Assembly (NCBI RefSeq): GCF_014174495.1 | Contig: NZ_JACJHR010000006.1 | Location: 62,001 to 126,000, forward strand | Direction of reading: 5' to 3' | DNA from: Amycolatopsis echigonensis | GTDB lineage: Bacteria; Actinomycetota; Actinomycetes; Mycobacteriales; Pseudonocardiaceae | DNA length: 64,000 nt | Shown: piece after piece, positions 17,133 through 25,009 of the stretch | How the letters are laid out: the number at the start of each line of letters is the position of its first letter | How positions within the stretch are numbered: position 1 is the stretch's first letter | The notes under the pieces: generated by a model | Seen by the model: only the letters and a program-made list of their open reading frames with translations | Told to the model about the DNA's origin: nothing | Database searches by the model: none | Made by a program: the position numbers and the translations under genes

Positions 17133-17498
17133 TCAGTGGGTGTCGTCAAGCGACGCGACGACGTCGAGCTCGACTCGAAACGGCGAGACCAGTTGCGCGC
17201 CGATCGTCGTCCGGGCGGGACGCCGTTCGGGGAACTCTTGGATCCAGACCTCGTTGTAACCGGAGAAGTCCCCGAGGTCGGCCAGGTAGGCGGTGACCTT
17301 GAGGATCTGTTCCGGCCGCGCGCCTGCCTCCGCCAGCACCCGCCTGACGTTCGCGAAGGCCGCGCGGACCTCGTCCTGGAACGCACCGGCGACCGGCCGC
17401 CAGCTGGCGTCGACACCGACCTGGCCCGACAACAGCAAGAGATCGCCCTGCCTGATGAACGTCGGTGCGGGCGGCGGGGTGACTGCGTCATGGCTCAT
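17133..17498 (-). CDS. RidA/YjgF/YER057c/UK114-family imine/enamine deaminase
   Basis: A 121-aa protein. ATG at 17498 is set by AGGAGG five bases upstream. RidA-family blocks are 'LLLLSGQVGVD', 'GAFQDEVRAAFANVRRVLAEAGA', 'ILKVTAYLADLGDFSGYNEVWIQEFP', and the signature-position 'PARTTIGAQLVSPFRVELDVVA'. The conserved Arg of the active site is present in 'RPARTT'. RidA hydrolyses reactive 2-imino acids released by amino-acid oxidases or PLP enzymes, which fits its place directly downstream of a DadA-like D-amino-acid oxidoreductase gene. Confidence 0.92.
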   Translation of the reverse strand: MSHDAVTPPPAPTFIRQGDLLLLSGQVGVDASWRPVAGAFQDEVRAAFANVRRVLAEAGARPEQILKVTAYLADLGDFSGYNEVWIQEFPERRPARTTIGAQLVSPFRVELDVVASLDDTH

Positions 17499-17532
17499 CG
17501 AAGCCTCCTGGCGAGCTTGTCCGGCCACGGGC

Positions 17533-18771
17533 TCACCCGCGGCGCAACGGGTCGAGAGGGATCAGCTCAGGGGCGGCGGTTCCGCTCATGACCTGCCCGG
17601 CGAGCAGCTTCCCGGTGACCGGTCCCAGCGTCACGCCCCACATGCCGTGGCCGCCCGCGACGTGGACGCCGGGAACCTTTGTCGCTCCGATCGCAGGAAG
17701 GCCGTCGGGCGTCAGCGGCCGGGATCCGACCCAGGGTTCGCGGACGTCGTCCCAGCCGGCGTCGAGCAAGGGGCGGAGCGAGCGCAGGGCGGAGTCCAGG
17801 CGGCGGCTTTCGAAGGGCGCGTCCCGGTCGGCGATCTCCATGGCGCCCGCGACGCGGACCCGATCTCCGTACGGGGTGAGCGTCACCCGGGCGCCGGGCA
17901 GATAGACCGGGCTCGGGAGCGGTTCGGCGAGCCGGACGCTGCACGAGTAACCGCGTCCGGCCTGCACCAGTACCCGAACCCCCAGCCGGCGGCCCAGCTC
18001 CGGCAGCCATGCCCCCGTCGCGAGCACGACCGCGTCGGCCCGGCGCGGTGGTCCGGTCCACGTGTCCACCTGCAGTCCGCTCCGCCCGAACCCGATCGAC
18101 CGCACGTGTGCACCCTCGACGAGCTCGCCGCCCCGCTCCCGCACCGACTCGGCGAGCGCGTCGAGGAATGCGCCTGGAGCGAGGAACCGCTGTCCGTGCA
18201 TGTGCACAACCTGCGTGATCCGGTCGGAGAACGGAGCCTCGTGGCCTGCCGAGATCCGGTACGAGACCTCCTGGCCGGCGGAGCGGGCGGCGAGAAGCTC
18301 GTTTTCCAGCCCCGCGGTGTCCTGGCCGGCGGTGAACCCGATCCGGAAGGTCCGTTCGTGGACCTCGGCCGCGACGCCGCCCTTCATCAGCTCGTCGAAA
18401 GCGCTGAGGCTTCCCGCCGCCAACGGCTCGAGCGCGGCCATCCCTGCTCGCCATCGTGACGCGGTCGCATTCCGGGCGAATCCGGCCATGAACGCCAGCG
18501 TCGCCGCGGACAACCGTCGGCTCACCGAGACCGGCGAGCCTGGGGTGAGCAGACTTCGCACGCCCTCCCGCAGCAGGGACGGCTCCGCCAGCGGCACCAC
18601 CATGGCCGGCACGAGGTAGCCGGCGTTGCCCCACGACGCACCCGCCGCCACCTCCGACCGCTCCAGGATGGTGACCTCCGCGCCGTGCTCCTGCAAGAAC
18701 CACGCACACGAAAGCCCGATGACGCCGGCCCCTACGACCACAACGCGCCGAGGCGAGAGTTCTCCTGACAT
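17533..18771 (-). CDS. FAD-dependent D-amino-acid dehydrogenase/oxidase, DadA-like
   Basis: A 412-aa flavoprotein. The Rossmann FAD site is at the N-terminus ('VVVVGAGVIGLSCAWFLQEHGAEVTILER'), followed by 'AGASWGNAGYLVPAMV', which is the DadA-type 'SxxNAG' segment, a mid-chain 'AVVLATGAWLPELGRRLG', and the C-terminal flavin block 'GSRPLTPDGLPAIG' and 'GGHGMWGVTLGPVTGKLLA'. ATG at 18771 has AGGAG five bases upstream. It would oxidise D-amino or other secondary amino acids to imino acids, which RidA encoded next would deaminate. Part of the amidohydrolase-dipeptidase-DadA-RidA-PucR cluster. Confidence 0.92.
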   Translation of the reverse strand: MSGELSPRRVVVVGAGVIGLSCAWFLQEHGAEVTILERSEVAAGASWGNAGYLVPAMVVPLAEPSLLREGVRSLLTPGSPVSVSRRLSAATLAFMAGFARNATASRWRAGMAALEPLAAGSLSAFDELMKGGVAAEVHERTFRIGFTAGQDTAGLENELLAARSAGQEVSYRISAGHEAPFSDRITQVVHMHGQRFLAPGAFLDALAESVRERGGELVEGAHVRSIGFGRSGLQVDTWTGPPRRADAVVLATGAWLPELGRRLGVRVLVQAGRGYSCSVRLAEPLPSPVYLPGARVTLTPYGDRVRVAGAMEIADRDAPFESRRLDSALRSLRPLLDAGWDDVREPWVGSRPLTPDGLPAIGATKVPGVHVAGGHGMWGVTLGPVTGKLLAGQVMSGTAAPELIPLDPLRRG

Positions 18772-18842
18772 GTCGGCTCCTGAACGGGATGGGCTGCTCG
18801 GCCACCGCGGCAGCGCCTGCTCTCGACCGCCTCGCGCACGGT

Positions 18843-19829
18843 TCATCGCCAGACGCTCTCGGCCACGCGGAGGAAATTCCCGCCCAAGATCCCTTCGACG
18901 GCTTGCGGCGCGTAGCCGCGGTCCAGCAAGGCAGCGGTGATGGCGGGCAGGCGCTCCGGTTCGACGAACTCCAGCCGGTCCCATTGCGCGTAGCTCGGCG
19001 GGAACAGGTCCGGGTTCGCGGTCAGCTCGTCGCCTGCCTGGTCGAAGCAGAAATCCAGCCCGAGGCCCACCTGCTCCCAGCCGAGGAGCTCCACGGCGTG
19101 GTCGAGGTGGCGGAGGAGCGCCTCGGTGCTCGCGTCGTTGTCCCCCAGGAACATTCCCACCCCGTTGATCCCGACGACGCCGCCGGTCGCGGCACACGCG
19201 AGCATCTGGTCGTCCCAGACGTTGCGGGAGTCGTCGTGCACTGCTCGCGCGGCCGTATGGGACACCACCACCGGCGCCGTCGACGCCGCGAAGACGTCCA
19301 TCGACGTCCGGTACGAGCAATGCGCGGTGTCGACGACCATCCCCACCCGGTTCATTTCGGCCACCACCTCTCGCCCGAAGTCCGTCAGCCCGCCGTCAGA
19401 TTCGTCGTGGCAGCCCGAGCCGGCGGCGTTGCGCTGGTTGTAGGTCAGCAGCATGGTGCGCACGCCCAGGTCGTAGTAGGTCTGCACCAAATCGGTCCGT
19501 CCGCCGAGCGGGCGGGTGTCTTCCAGATCGAACGCGACGGCGAGCCGTCCGGTGGCCTTCGCCTCGCGCACGTCCTCGATCGTGCGGGCGAGCAGGTAGC
19601 GGTCGGGCCGGGCGAGCAGCTGGCGCCGGAAGCCCGACAACACCCGGATCGTGTCCGCGACGTCGTGCGGTGCGTAGCCGGCGTTGACCGACACGAACGA
19701 CGCTCCAGCCTTCGCGTATCGCCACAGGACGTCGACGTCGGTGTCCGGATCGAGCGGCAGGCAGCAGTGCTGCTCCCACACCAACGCCTCTGCGTGGCAC
19801 ACCGCAGCGTCCTGACGGGTCGTGGGCAT
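18843..19829 (-). CDS. Membrane dipeptidase-family (M19, renal dipeptidase) hydrolase
   Basis: A 328-aa metal-dependent dipeptidase-family protein. ATG at 19829 shares a base with the stop of the upstream amidohydrolase gene. Family blocks are 'AVAFDLEDTRPLGG' (bridging Glu), 'LTYNQRNAAGSGC', 'GMVVDTAHCSYRTSMDV', 'VVSHTAARAVHDDSRNVWDDQML', 'VGLGLDFCFD' and 'GGNFLRV'. The first metal motif, normally H-x-D, reads H-C-C in 'WEQHCCLPL'. M19 enzymes cleave L-D dipeptides, often with a D-residue at the C-terminus, supplying D-amino acids to the adjacent DadA-like enzyme. No signal peptide, so cytoplasmic. Confidence 0.88.
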   Translation of the reverse strand: MPTTRQDAAVCHAEALVWEQHCCLPLDPDTDVDVLWRYAKAGASFVSVNAGYAPHDVADTIRVLSGFRRQLLARPDRYLLARTIEDVREAKATGRLAVAFDLEDTRPLGGRTDLVQTYYDLGVRTMLLTYNQRNAAGSGCHDESDGGLTDFGREVVAEMNRVGMVVDTAHCSYRTSMDVFAASTAPVVVSHTAARAVHDDSRNVWDDQMLACAATGGVVGINGVGMFLGDNDASTEALLRHLDHAVELLGWEQVGLGLDFCFDQAGDELTANPDLFPPSYAQWDRLEFVEPERLPAITAALLDRGYAPQAVEGILGGNFLRVAESVWR

Positions 19830-21274
19830 CAGTGGCTTCCGTTGACGCACGAGGGGCAGCCCGGCAGGCGCGCGCCGTGGTGGAGGGCGCGCTTGTAGTG
19901 CGTCTCTTCTTCGAGAGCGGGACGAATGTCCGCGGTCAGCAGCGGCTGTTCCGGCAGCGCGTCGCGATCCACCACCGCGCCGTCCTTGATGACGGCATGG
20001 ATGGCCTGGTAGTTCTTGGCTCCCAGCAAGGGGTTCTCATCGAGGACGACCATGTCGGCGATCTTGCCGGTTTCGAGGGTCCCCAGGTCGTCGTCGACCT
20101 GGTAGGCCTCGGCGATGTTGCGGGTGGCGGCGCGCAGCAACGCCATCGGCGGCATGCCCTTTTCCTCCATGGCCCGAAGCCAGACGAAATGACCCGTTGC
20201 CAGGCGGTTCAGGCCCTCGTCTTCAGGCAGGCCGTTCCAGGTGCCCTTGATCATCGGCTCGTTCATGAATTCCGGGGCGAAGATGCCGCCGTCGTTCGCG
20301 AGGAGGATGGACGCTCCTGAGCCGATGAGGTTGCGGGCGTTGACATCCGAGGCTTTCCAGATCGTCCATTCCGGGTCCGAAATGGACTCCTTGAGGATCT
20401 TGAACCCGTTTTCGGTCAGCGGGAAGACGACGGCGCCGCAGTTCTTCTCGGCGAGGAGATCGAGGGTCTCGCGCGGGATCTCGGCGGGTCCGGTCGTGTT
20501 GGCGTGCTGCACGAGGTCGCAGCCCGCCTCGATCGCCATCCTCAGGCCTTCGACCGACGAGGTGTGGGCCTGCGCGGTGAGCCCGGCTCGATGAGCCTCT
20601 TCGACGATGACGCGCTGCGTGCGTTCCGAGAACTGGATGAACGCGCCGGCCGAGGCCCCGCCATGCTCGTTCGAGGCGTACTTGACGAAGTCCACGCCGC
20701 GCTCGACGTACGCGCGGACCTCCTTGCCGACCTCCTCGGGCGTGAGCCACATCAGGTGCCGCCCGACGTTCTCGACCCAGGTCGCGTTCACCCGGTCGAC
20801 GATGTGGGAGCTTCCGACGCCGGGGATCCGCTTGTCGAAGTCGTCGGAGAACGGGCCGTCGAACCCGACGATGTTGCCGGCGCAGCGGATCCGGCTGCCA
20901 GGCGTCTCGCCCCGGTCGATCCGGTCGCGCACCGCCATCAGCGCCCGGCGCGGACCCCAGGTGTCGAAGACCGTCGTCAGGCCGCCTTTCAACGCGACTT
21001 GCGCGGCCTCGGCGATCAAGTCTTCGTAGCGACCTTCGTACCGGACGAGTGTCTCGAACATGATGTTGACGAGGAGGTGCACGTTGGCGTTCATCAGCCC
21101 GGGGATGATGAACTTCCCGCTGAAGTCGAGGGTCTCGGCCCCTGCGGGCACGGCCAGCTCGTCCGGGCGGCCGATCGCCGCGATGCGGCCGTTCTCGATC
21201 AGGATCTCGCGGCCGTCGATGCCCTTGTCCGCAACGCCGTCGATGACGGTCGCGCCTGTCAGCAGGAGTGACAT
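19829..21274 (-). CDS. Amidohydrolase-family protein (imidazolonepropionase-like)
   Basis: A 481-aa protein; ATG at 21274 has GGAAGGAAG six bases upstream. The fold is shown by the N-terminal composite domain 'LLTGATVIDGVADKGIDGREILIENGRIAAIG', the 'GKFIIPGLMNANVHLL' strand, 'FVKYASNEHGG' (candidate carbamylated Lys), 'AHTSSVEGLRMAIEAGCDLVQHAN' (His ligands), 'LLANDGG' (Asp) and the C-terminal 'GTLETGKIADMVVLDENPL'. The usual HxH on strand one is N-V-H, so only one His remains there. First gene of the minus-strand cluster; substrate probably an N-acyl or cyclic dipeptide-type amide (inference). Confidence 0.88.
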   Translation of the reverse strand: MSLLLTGATVIDGVADKGIDGREILIENGRIAAIGRPDELAVPAGAETLDFSGKFIIPGLMNANVHLLVNIMFETLVRYEGRYEDLIAEAAQVALKGGLTTVFDTWGPRRALMAVRDRIDRGETPGSRIRCAGNIVGFDGPFSDDFDKRIPGVGSSHIVDRVNATWVENVGRHLMWLTPEEVGKEVRAYVERGVDFVKYASNEHGGASAGAFIQFSERTQRVIVEEAHRAGLTAQAHTSSVEGLRMAIEAGCDLVQHANTTGPAEIPRETLDLLAEKNCGAVVFPLTENGFKILKESISDPEWTIWKASDVNARNLIGSGASILLANDGGIFAPEFMNEPMIKGTWNGLPEDEGLNRLATGHFVWLRAMEEKGMPPMALLRAATRNIAEAYQVDDDLGTLETGKIADMVVLDENPLLGAKNYQAIHAVIKDGAVVDRDALPEQPLLTADIRPALEEETHYKRALHHGARLPGCPSCVNGSH

Positions 21275-21369
21275 CGTCGTCTTCCTTCCGTTCTCCAGTA
21301 CGTCACAACACGTTAGATCCGTCGGTGCCGCCCAGATATGGACAGGAGTCGCACCGGTGGGCTGTCTCG

Positions 21370-21385
21370 TTCGACTCCAGTCGAA
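21370..21385. promoter_or_regulatory. Perfect palindrome in the divergent promoter region of the D-amino-acid cluster
   Basis: TTCGACT-CC-AGTCGAA has two perfect 7-bp arms with a 2-bp spacer. It sits in the 145-bp gap between the amidohydrolase operon (minus) and the serine hydrolase gene (plus), 35 bases before the latter's start. It is the best operator candidate for the cluster's PucR regulator. Confidence 0.5.
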
Positions 21386-21419
21386 TGCGGTGCCCCCGCC
21401 GGCTTGACAGAATTGCTTG

Positions 21420-22814
21420 ATGCTCACTTCGGACGAACTGGCGGACCGGCTGTCGCGTCTGGCGGAAAAATTCACGGTGACGGGCGCGTCGGCCGCCCTG
21501 TGGCACGACGGCATGCTCGTCCAGGCCGAGACCGGCACCGTCAATGTGACGACCGGCGCCCCGGTGCGGCCGGACACGCTGTTCGCGGCCGGATCCGTCA
21601 CGAAGACGCTCACCGTGTCCCTGGCGATGACCCTGGTGGAGAAGGGGCGGCTCGACCTCGAAGCGCCCGTGCTCGAGTACCTCCCTGATTTCACCACGGC
21701 CGACCCCGTCCGTTCCGCGGCCATCACCGTGCGCATGCTGCTCAACCATTCGTCCGGTCTGCCTGGCAACTACCTGCCCGACCTGGCGCCGGGCGACGAC
21801 GTGCTCGAGCGGCTCATGGGAAAACTCGCGACATTGAACGTCACGGGCGTCCCCGGCCGGCGGTTTTCGTACAGCAACATGGGGATGAGCACGCTCGGCC
21901 GGCTGGTGGAAGTGGTCACCGGCGAGCGCTTCGACGTCGCGCTGCGTACCCGCCTCATCCATCCGCTCGGCATGACCGCGACCGCGGACGCCGAAGAAAT
22001 GCTCCTCCATTCGACCGCAGTGGGGCACGTCGTCGACCCGTCGAGCGGGGCCGTCTCCCGAGTGCCTCGGCTGCGGGTCTGGCCCGAATACGGCCCGGCC
22101 GGCTCGCGCTTGTGGCTGGACGTCGAATCGCTGGTCCGTTTCGGGCGGATGCACATCGATGGCGCGACACCCGACGGACACCGCATCCTGTCGCCGGCAT
22201 CCGTGGCGGAGATGCGCACGCCCCAGTACGACGACTTTTGGGGCTGCCTGCGCGGGTGCGCGAATTTCGGACTCGGCTGGGGAATCTTCCGGGAGGGCGA
22301 CGACCCGGTGCTGACGCACTCCGGCGCCAACCTCGGCATGCATTCAACGCTCTACGTCATCCCGGCGCAGAAGGTCGTGTTGGCGGTGCTCACCAACAGC
22401 GCCACCGGGGGGATGCTGCATTCCACCTTGTGCACGGAACTTCTCGACGAGTTCTTCGACGTTCAGGGCCCGGCTGCCCTCGTCCCGCCCGAGGCAGGCG
22501 TCGAGGTTGACGATGAACGCTTCACCGGTGCGTACCGGGCCTCCGACGGCCAGGTAAAGGTCGAGATGCGCGACGGCCGGCTGCACGTACGGTTGATCCC
22601 GCATGCCGGCCTGGCTGAATGGGACCGGCTGATGGGCAGTCCTGCCGGGGACGGCCGAGCCATGCCGATCACGTGCATCGACAGTGAGCGGAACAGGTTC
22701 ATCATGGATTCCGGCAGTCCGGGGAGTCAGGTGGCGGTGCAGTTCTTCGAACCGGGCTGGGACGGGCGCCCGACCCTGGTCCGGCTGGGGACACTCTACG
22801 AGCGGGCAGCATGA
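21420..22814 (+). CDS. Serine hydrolase, beta-lactamase/D-aminopeptidase-like (PF00144) with C-terminal lipocalin-like domain
   Basis: A 464-aa protein starting at ATG 21420 with no clear Shine-Dalgarno sequence. Motifs: nucleophile S59-V-T-K62, Y150-S-N152, and 'LTHSGANLG' as the third (HxG) element; 'VRMLLNHSSGLPGN' is the family loop. After residue about 350 a beta-rich segment ('ERFTGAYRASDGQVKVEMRDGRLHVRLIPH') resembles the C-terminal domains of D-aminopeptidase/DmpB-type serine hydrolases. No signal peptide. Divergent from the amidohydrolase-dipeptidase operon, it likely cleaves D-residue-containing peptides or amides for the same pathway. Confidence 0.88.
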   Translation: MLTSDELADRLSRLAEKFTVTGASAALWHDGMLVQAETGTVNVTTGAPVRPDTLFAAGSVTKTLTVSLAMTLVEKGRLDLEAPVLEYLPDFTTADPVRSAAITVRMLLNHSSGLPGNYLPDLAPGDDVLERLMGKLATLNVTGVPGRRFSYSNMGMSTLGRLVEVVTGERFDVALRTRLIHPLGMTATADAEEMLLHSTAVGHVVDPSSGAVSRVPRLRVWPEYGPAGSRLWLDVESLVRFGRMHIDGATPDGHRILSPASVAEMRTPQYDDFWGCLRGCANFGLGWGIFREGDDPVLTHSGANLGMHSTLYVIPAQKVVLAVLTNSATGGMLHSTLCTELLDEFFDVQGPAALVPPEAGVEVDDERFTGAYRASDGQVKVEMRDGRLHVRLIPHAGLAEWDRLMGSPAGDGRAMPITCIDSERNRFIMDSGSPGSQVAVQFFEPGWDGRPTLVRLGTLYERAA

Positions 22815-23009
22815 TTGTGCAGCCCGAGGCTGCTTGCGCGGCGACCTCGAAACCGATCCGCTCCGCCTCGCCGAACGGACGGAGCAGGTCCGGTCGGTGC
22901 GCTTGATCGCGCTGCCCGTCGGTGCAAAGGGGAATCGTGTCTTTCTCCGGCCTGAACTTTCCGCAGCCGACCGGCACACCCGCGCTGCTGCAAGCTCACA
23001 GATCTCAAC

Positions 23010-23436
23010 CACCGCCAAGTCAGGGGGCGACGGTGCGGCTCGGCGGCGGTTGGATGAGGCCAAGATTCGGAGGTTCCAGGATGCCATCGCGGCCGGGATC
23101 GCCCCGGCGGCGGTTGTAGAGAGCATCAACCGGGCGCAGGCGGACAGAGCGGTGGTACAGGCTGAGTTGGCGTCCGTCGGGGAACCCGCCGGGCTGAGCG
23201 AGGCCGAGGTCTACGCGATGGTCGACTCGCTCGGAGACAACGGCGCTGCGCTCGCCGACTCGGAGCCGGGGAAACTGGCCCAGCTCTACCGGGACCTTGC
23301 TCTTGACCTGCGGTTCGACCACGAAAAAGAGGCCGTCGATCCGACGGCCTCTCCACGGGTGAATAACGTGTGTGTCCGAGGACGATCTTGCTCGCTAACC
23401 ACAACGCTCGCACCGCGTTCGTCGGGCAACCTCTGA
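23010..23436 (+). pseudogene. Serine recombinase C-terminal remnant
   Basis: The plus-strand frame reads 'ARRRLDEAKIRRFQDAIAAG', 'AAVVESINRAQADRAVVQAEL', 'LSEAEVYAMVDSLGDNGAAL', 'GKLAQLYRDLALDLRFDHEK' and 'NNVCVRGRSC'. This matches the coiled-coil and C-terminal end of large serine recombinases of actinomycete integrative elements. The catalytic resolvase domain and the recombinase core are absent, and no start is available. It is a 3' remnant of an integrase-type gene at the left border of the defence island, and a sign that mobile DNA was once inserted here. Confidence 0.65.
23328..23352. terminator. Strong GC-rich hairpin, possible terminator
   Basis: AGAGGCCGTCG-ATC-CGACGGCCTCT forms a perfect 11-bp stem with a 3-base loop, preceded by AAAA on the plus strand, so a minus-strand transcript would have a short U run after the stem. 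It lies inside the recombinase remnant, which may mean the terminator was imported with a rearrangement. Confidence 0.5.
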
Positions 23437-23613
23437 GTTAGGCCGTTTAGCGCCCGGCGCGGGCAGGCGGGCGGTGCTGTGTCCGACGCGCAGCAGCATT
23501 GATCACGGGCGTCAACGATCAGCCGAAACCGTCATGACTCCGCGGAAAACCTTCTTCGCGCTAACGCTGTCACCGCGAAAAGAGACTCTTGGATCCGCGC
23601 CCGGACAGACATG

Positions 23614-24120
23614 CTAGCGCAGATCGACAGGGCACCAGACGATACCCGGCCCTGGGCCCTGTATTGCACCGTGATCCCAACTGAGGTCCTGAGCATCCAC
23701 GCACCGAACGATTGAAATCTCGAAGTCCGCGTATTGCAGGGCAGCCATTCGCGTGAACAGCTCGTCAGGAAAAACCTCTGAGCGGGTGCATAGGGCGGAA
23801 AAGTCGGCAGACTGGTCGTCTGTTAGGGAGATCGACTCCTCGCAAGACCATTCGTCGAGGCCCACCAGAAGGTCGACACATCTCCCAGTGGGATCGAATC
23901 GAAGGCGGAAGGTCTCATGGACATCAAAATCGGGTGCCAGCCAGTAAACCTGCGCAACAGGGTCATCCACGGCACCCACCGTCATGGTTGCAAATCCGTG
24001 CGTCACGTGCCCGTAGGCAGCGATTCCCAGCCAACCCGAACGCCAGTCGTCAAGTTCAGCAGGCAGCCACGACTCCGTCGTGCTCGGATCGAGTGGAGCA
24101 GTATCGCTGGCGTCATTCAT
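23614..24120 (-). CDS. Hypothetical protein
   Basis: A 168-aa acidic protein with no recognised family. It begins 'MNDASDTAPLDPSTTESWLPAEL', has aromatic-rich strands ('GIAAYGHVTHGFATMTVG', 'VAQVYWLAPDFDVHETFRLRFD') and 'LLVGLDEWSCEESISLTD', and ends 'GPGIVWCPVDLR'. No signal peptide or membrane helix. The composition (low Ala/Arg, several Cys, Trp) differs from the surrounding GC-rich genes. It lies between a recombinase remnant and a DUF488 gene, so it is probably part of acquired DNA. It resembles small immunity-type proteins in size and acidity, but that is only an impression. Confidence 0.6.
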   Translation of the reverse strand: MNDASDTAPLDPSTTESWLPAELDDWRSGWLGIAAYGHVTHGFATMTVGAVDDPVAQVYWLAPDFDVHETFRLRFDPTGRCVDLLVGLDEWSCEESISLTDDQSADFSALCTRSEVFPDELFTRMAALQYADFEISIVRCVDAQDLSWDHGAIQGPGPGIVWCPVDLR

Positions 24121-24556
24121 CGTCGGATCCTCATCTCGCTGCGGTGCCGCAACAGTTGCCTAGCGCAAGATTCCTAATGTGACACTGGGACTGCAAGGCA
24201 CAGTAATGTAACTATCGATCGCGGAGGTGCGCCTGACGGCCGAAATGGTCTCACCCAACGAGAACGCTGACGGGGCGACGCTGGGGTTCGGCCTGGCCCC
24301 AGCCCGTCGACTGATCGTTTATCGCGGAATGAGGCAGTCTGAAGATGCCGGTGAGAGGGCGGGTGCTGCATCAGGAGGACCTCGATCAGCGCGTCGCTCG
24401 TATGTCCGGGCGGTGCTTCCGCGGCCCCTTGACACGGCAGGTGCCGGTGGAACGGTCATCGGGGCTGTCGTGCTGTGACAAGGCGGACTGGTGAACGAGG
24501 GCGTTCTGATAGGGGCGGGGTCGTCGGCTGGGCGCAGCCATGACAGGGTGACGTGC
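24121..24556. other. Intergenic region before the DUF488 gene
   Basis: About 435 bases with no recognisable gene. It contains a plus-strand TTGACA at 24429-24434 without a convincing -10 at 17-18 bp, and relatively AT-rich sequence around 24170-24220. Presumably it contains the promoters of the two divergent flanking genes. Confidence 0.4.
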
Positions 24557-25009
24557 ATGAACATCAGCGCGACCCGGCTTCGTGAGGGCGCTATCGGCGT
24601 CGGCTACGAGGGGCAAGAGATCGGGCCCTTCGTGGAGGCGCTCGCACGGCGGGGCGTGACGCGGCTGGTCGATGTCAGGCTGACGCCGATCTCCCGGAAA
24701 CGAGGCTTCAGTAAGACGGCTCTGGGCCAGGCGTTGGCTGAGGTCGGGATTGTCTACGATCATCGTCGTGAGCTGGGGAACCTGAAGGCCAACCGCGCTG
24801 GGTTCGCCGGAACCGAAGCCGAGCTCGCTCAGGCGAAGTCCAGGTATGCCGAGCTGCTTGACAGTGCCGAGGGGCAGGCGAGTTTGAACGAGCTGGGGCG
24901 GTTGGCGGCTTCGGAGCGCATTGCTGTGTTGTGTTTTGAGGCCGATCAGCGCCGCTGCCACCGAGACGTGGTGCTCGGGGAGATCGCCCGCCGGTTACCT
25001 CGAGCCTGA
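24557..25009 (+). CDS. DUF488-family protein
   Basis: A 150-aa protein. ATG 24557 is chosen because the family starts with 'IGVGYEGQEIGPFVEALARRGVTRLVDVR'; a GTG 22 codons upstream adds unrelated sequence. DUF488 features: 'LVDVRLTPISRKRGFSKTALGQAL', 'YDHRRELGN', and the C-terminal 'IAVLCFEADQRRCHRDVVLGEIA' with the conserved Cys and CHR. The family's biochemical role is unknown; members are often found in mobile and conflict-system islands. The 3' end overlaps the convergent partner gene by 15 bases. Confidence 0.88.
   Translation: MNISATRLREGAIGVGYEGQEIGPFVEALARRGVTRLVDVRLTPISRKRGFSKTALGQALAEVGIVYDHRRELGNLKANRAGFAGTEAELAQAKSRYAELLDSAEGQASLNELGRLAASERIAVLCFEADQRRCHRDVVLGEIARRLPRA

Noticed and set aside
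21403-21420. TTGACA just before the serine hydrolase start as a -35 box
   Set aside because: It is only 11 bases from the ATG, leaving no room for a -10 element and transcript start.
23360-23420. Possible tRNA-like or attachment-site sequence after the hairpin
   Set aside because: No cloverleaf with anticodon arm or CCA-proximal stem could be formed; only loose resemblance.
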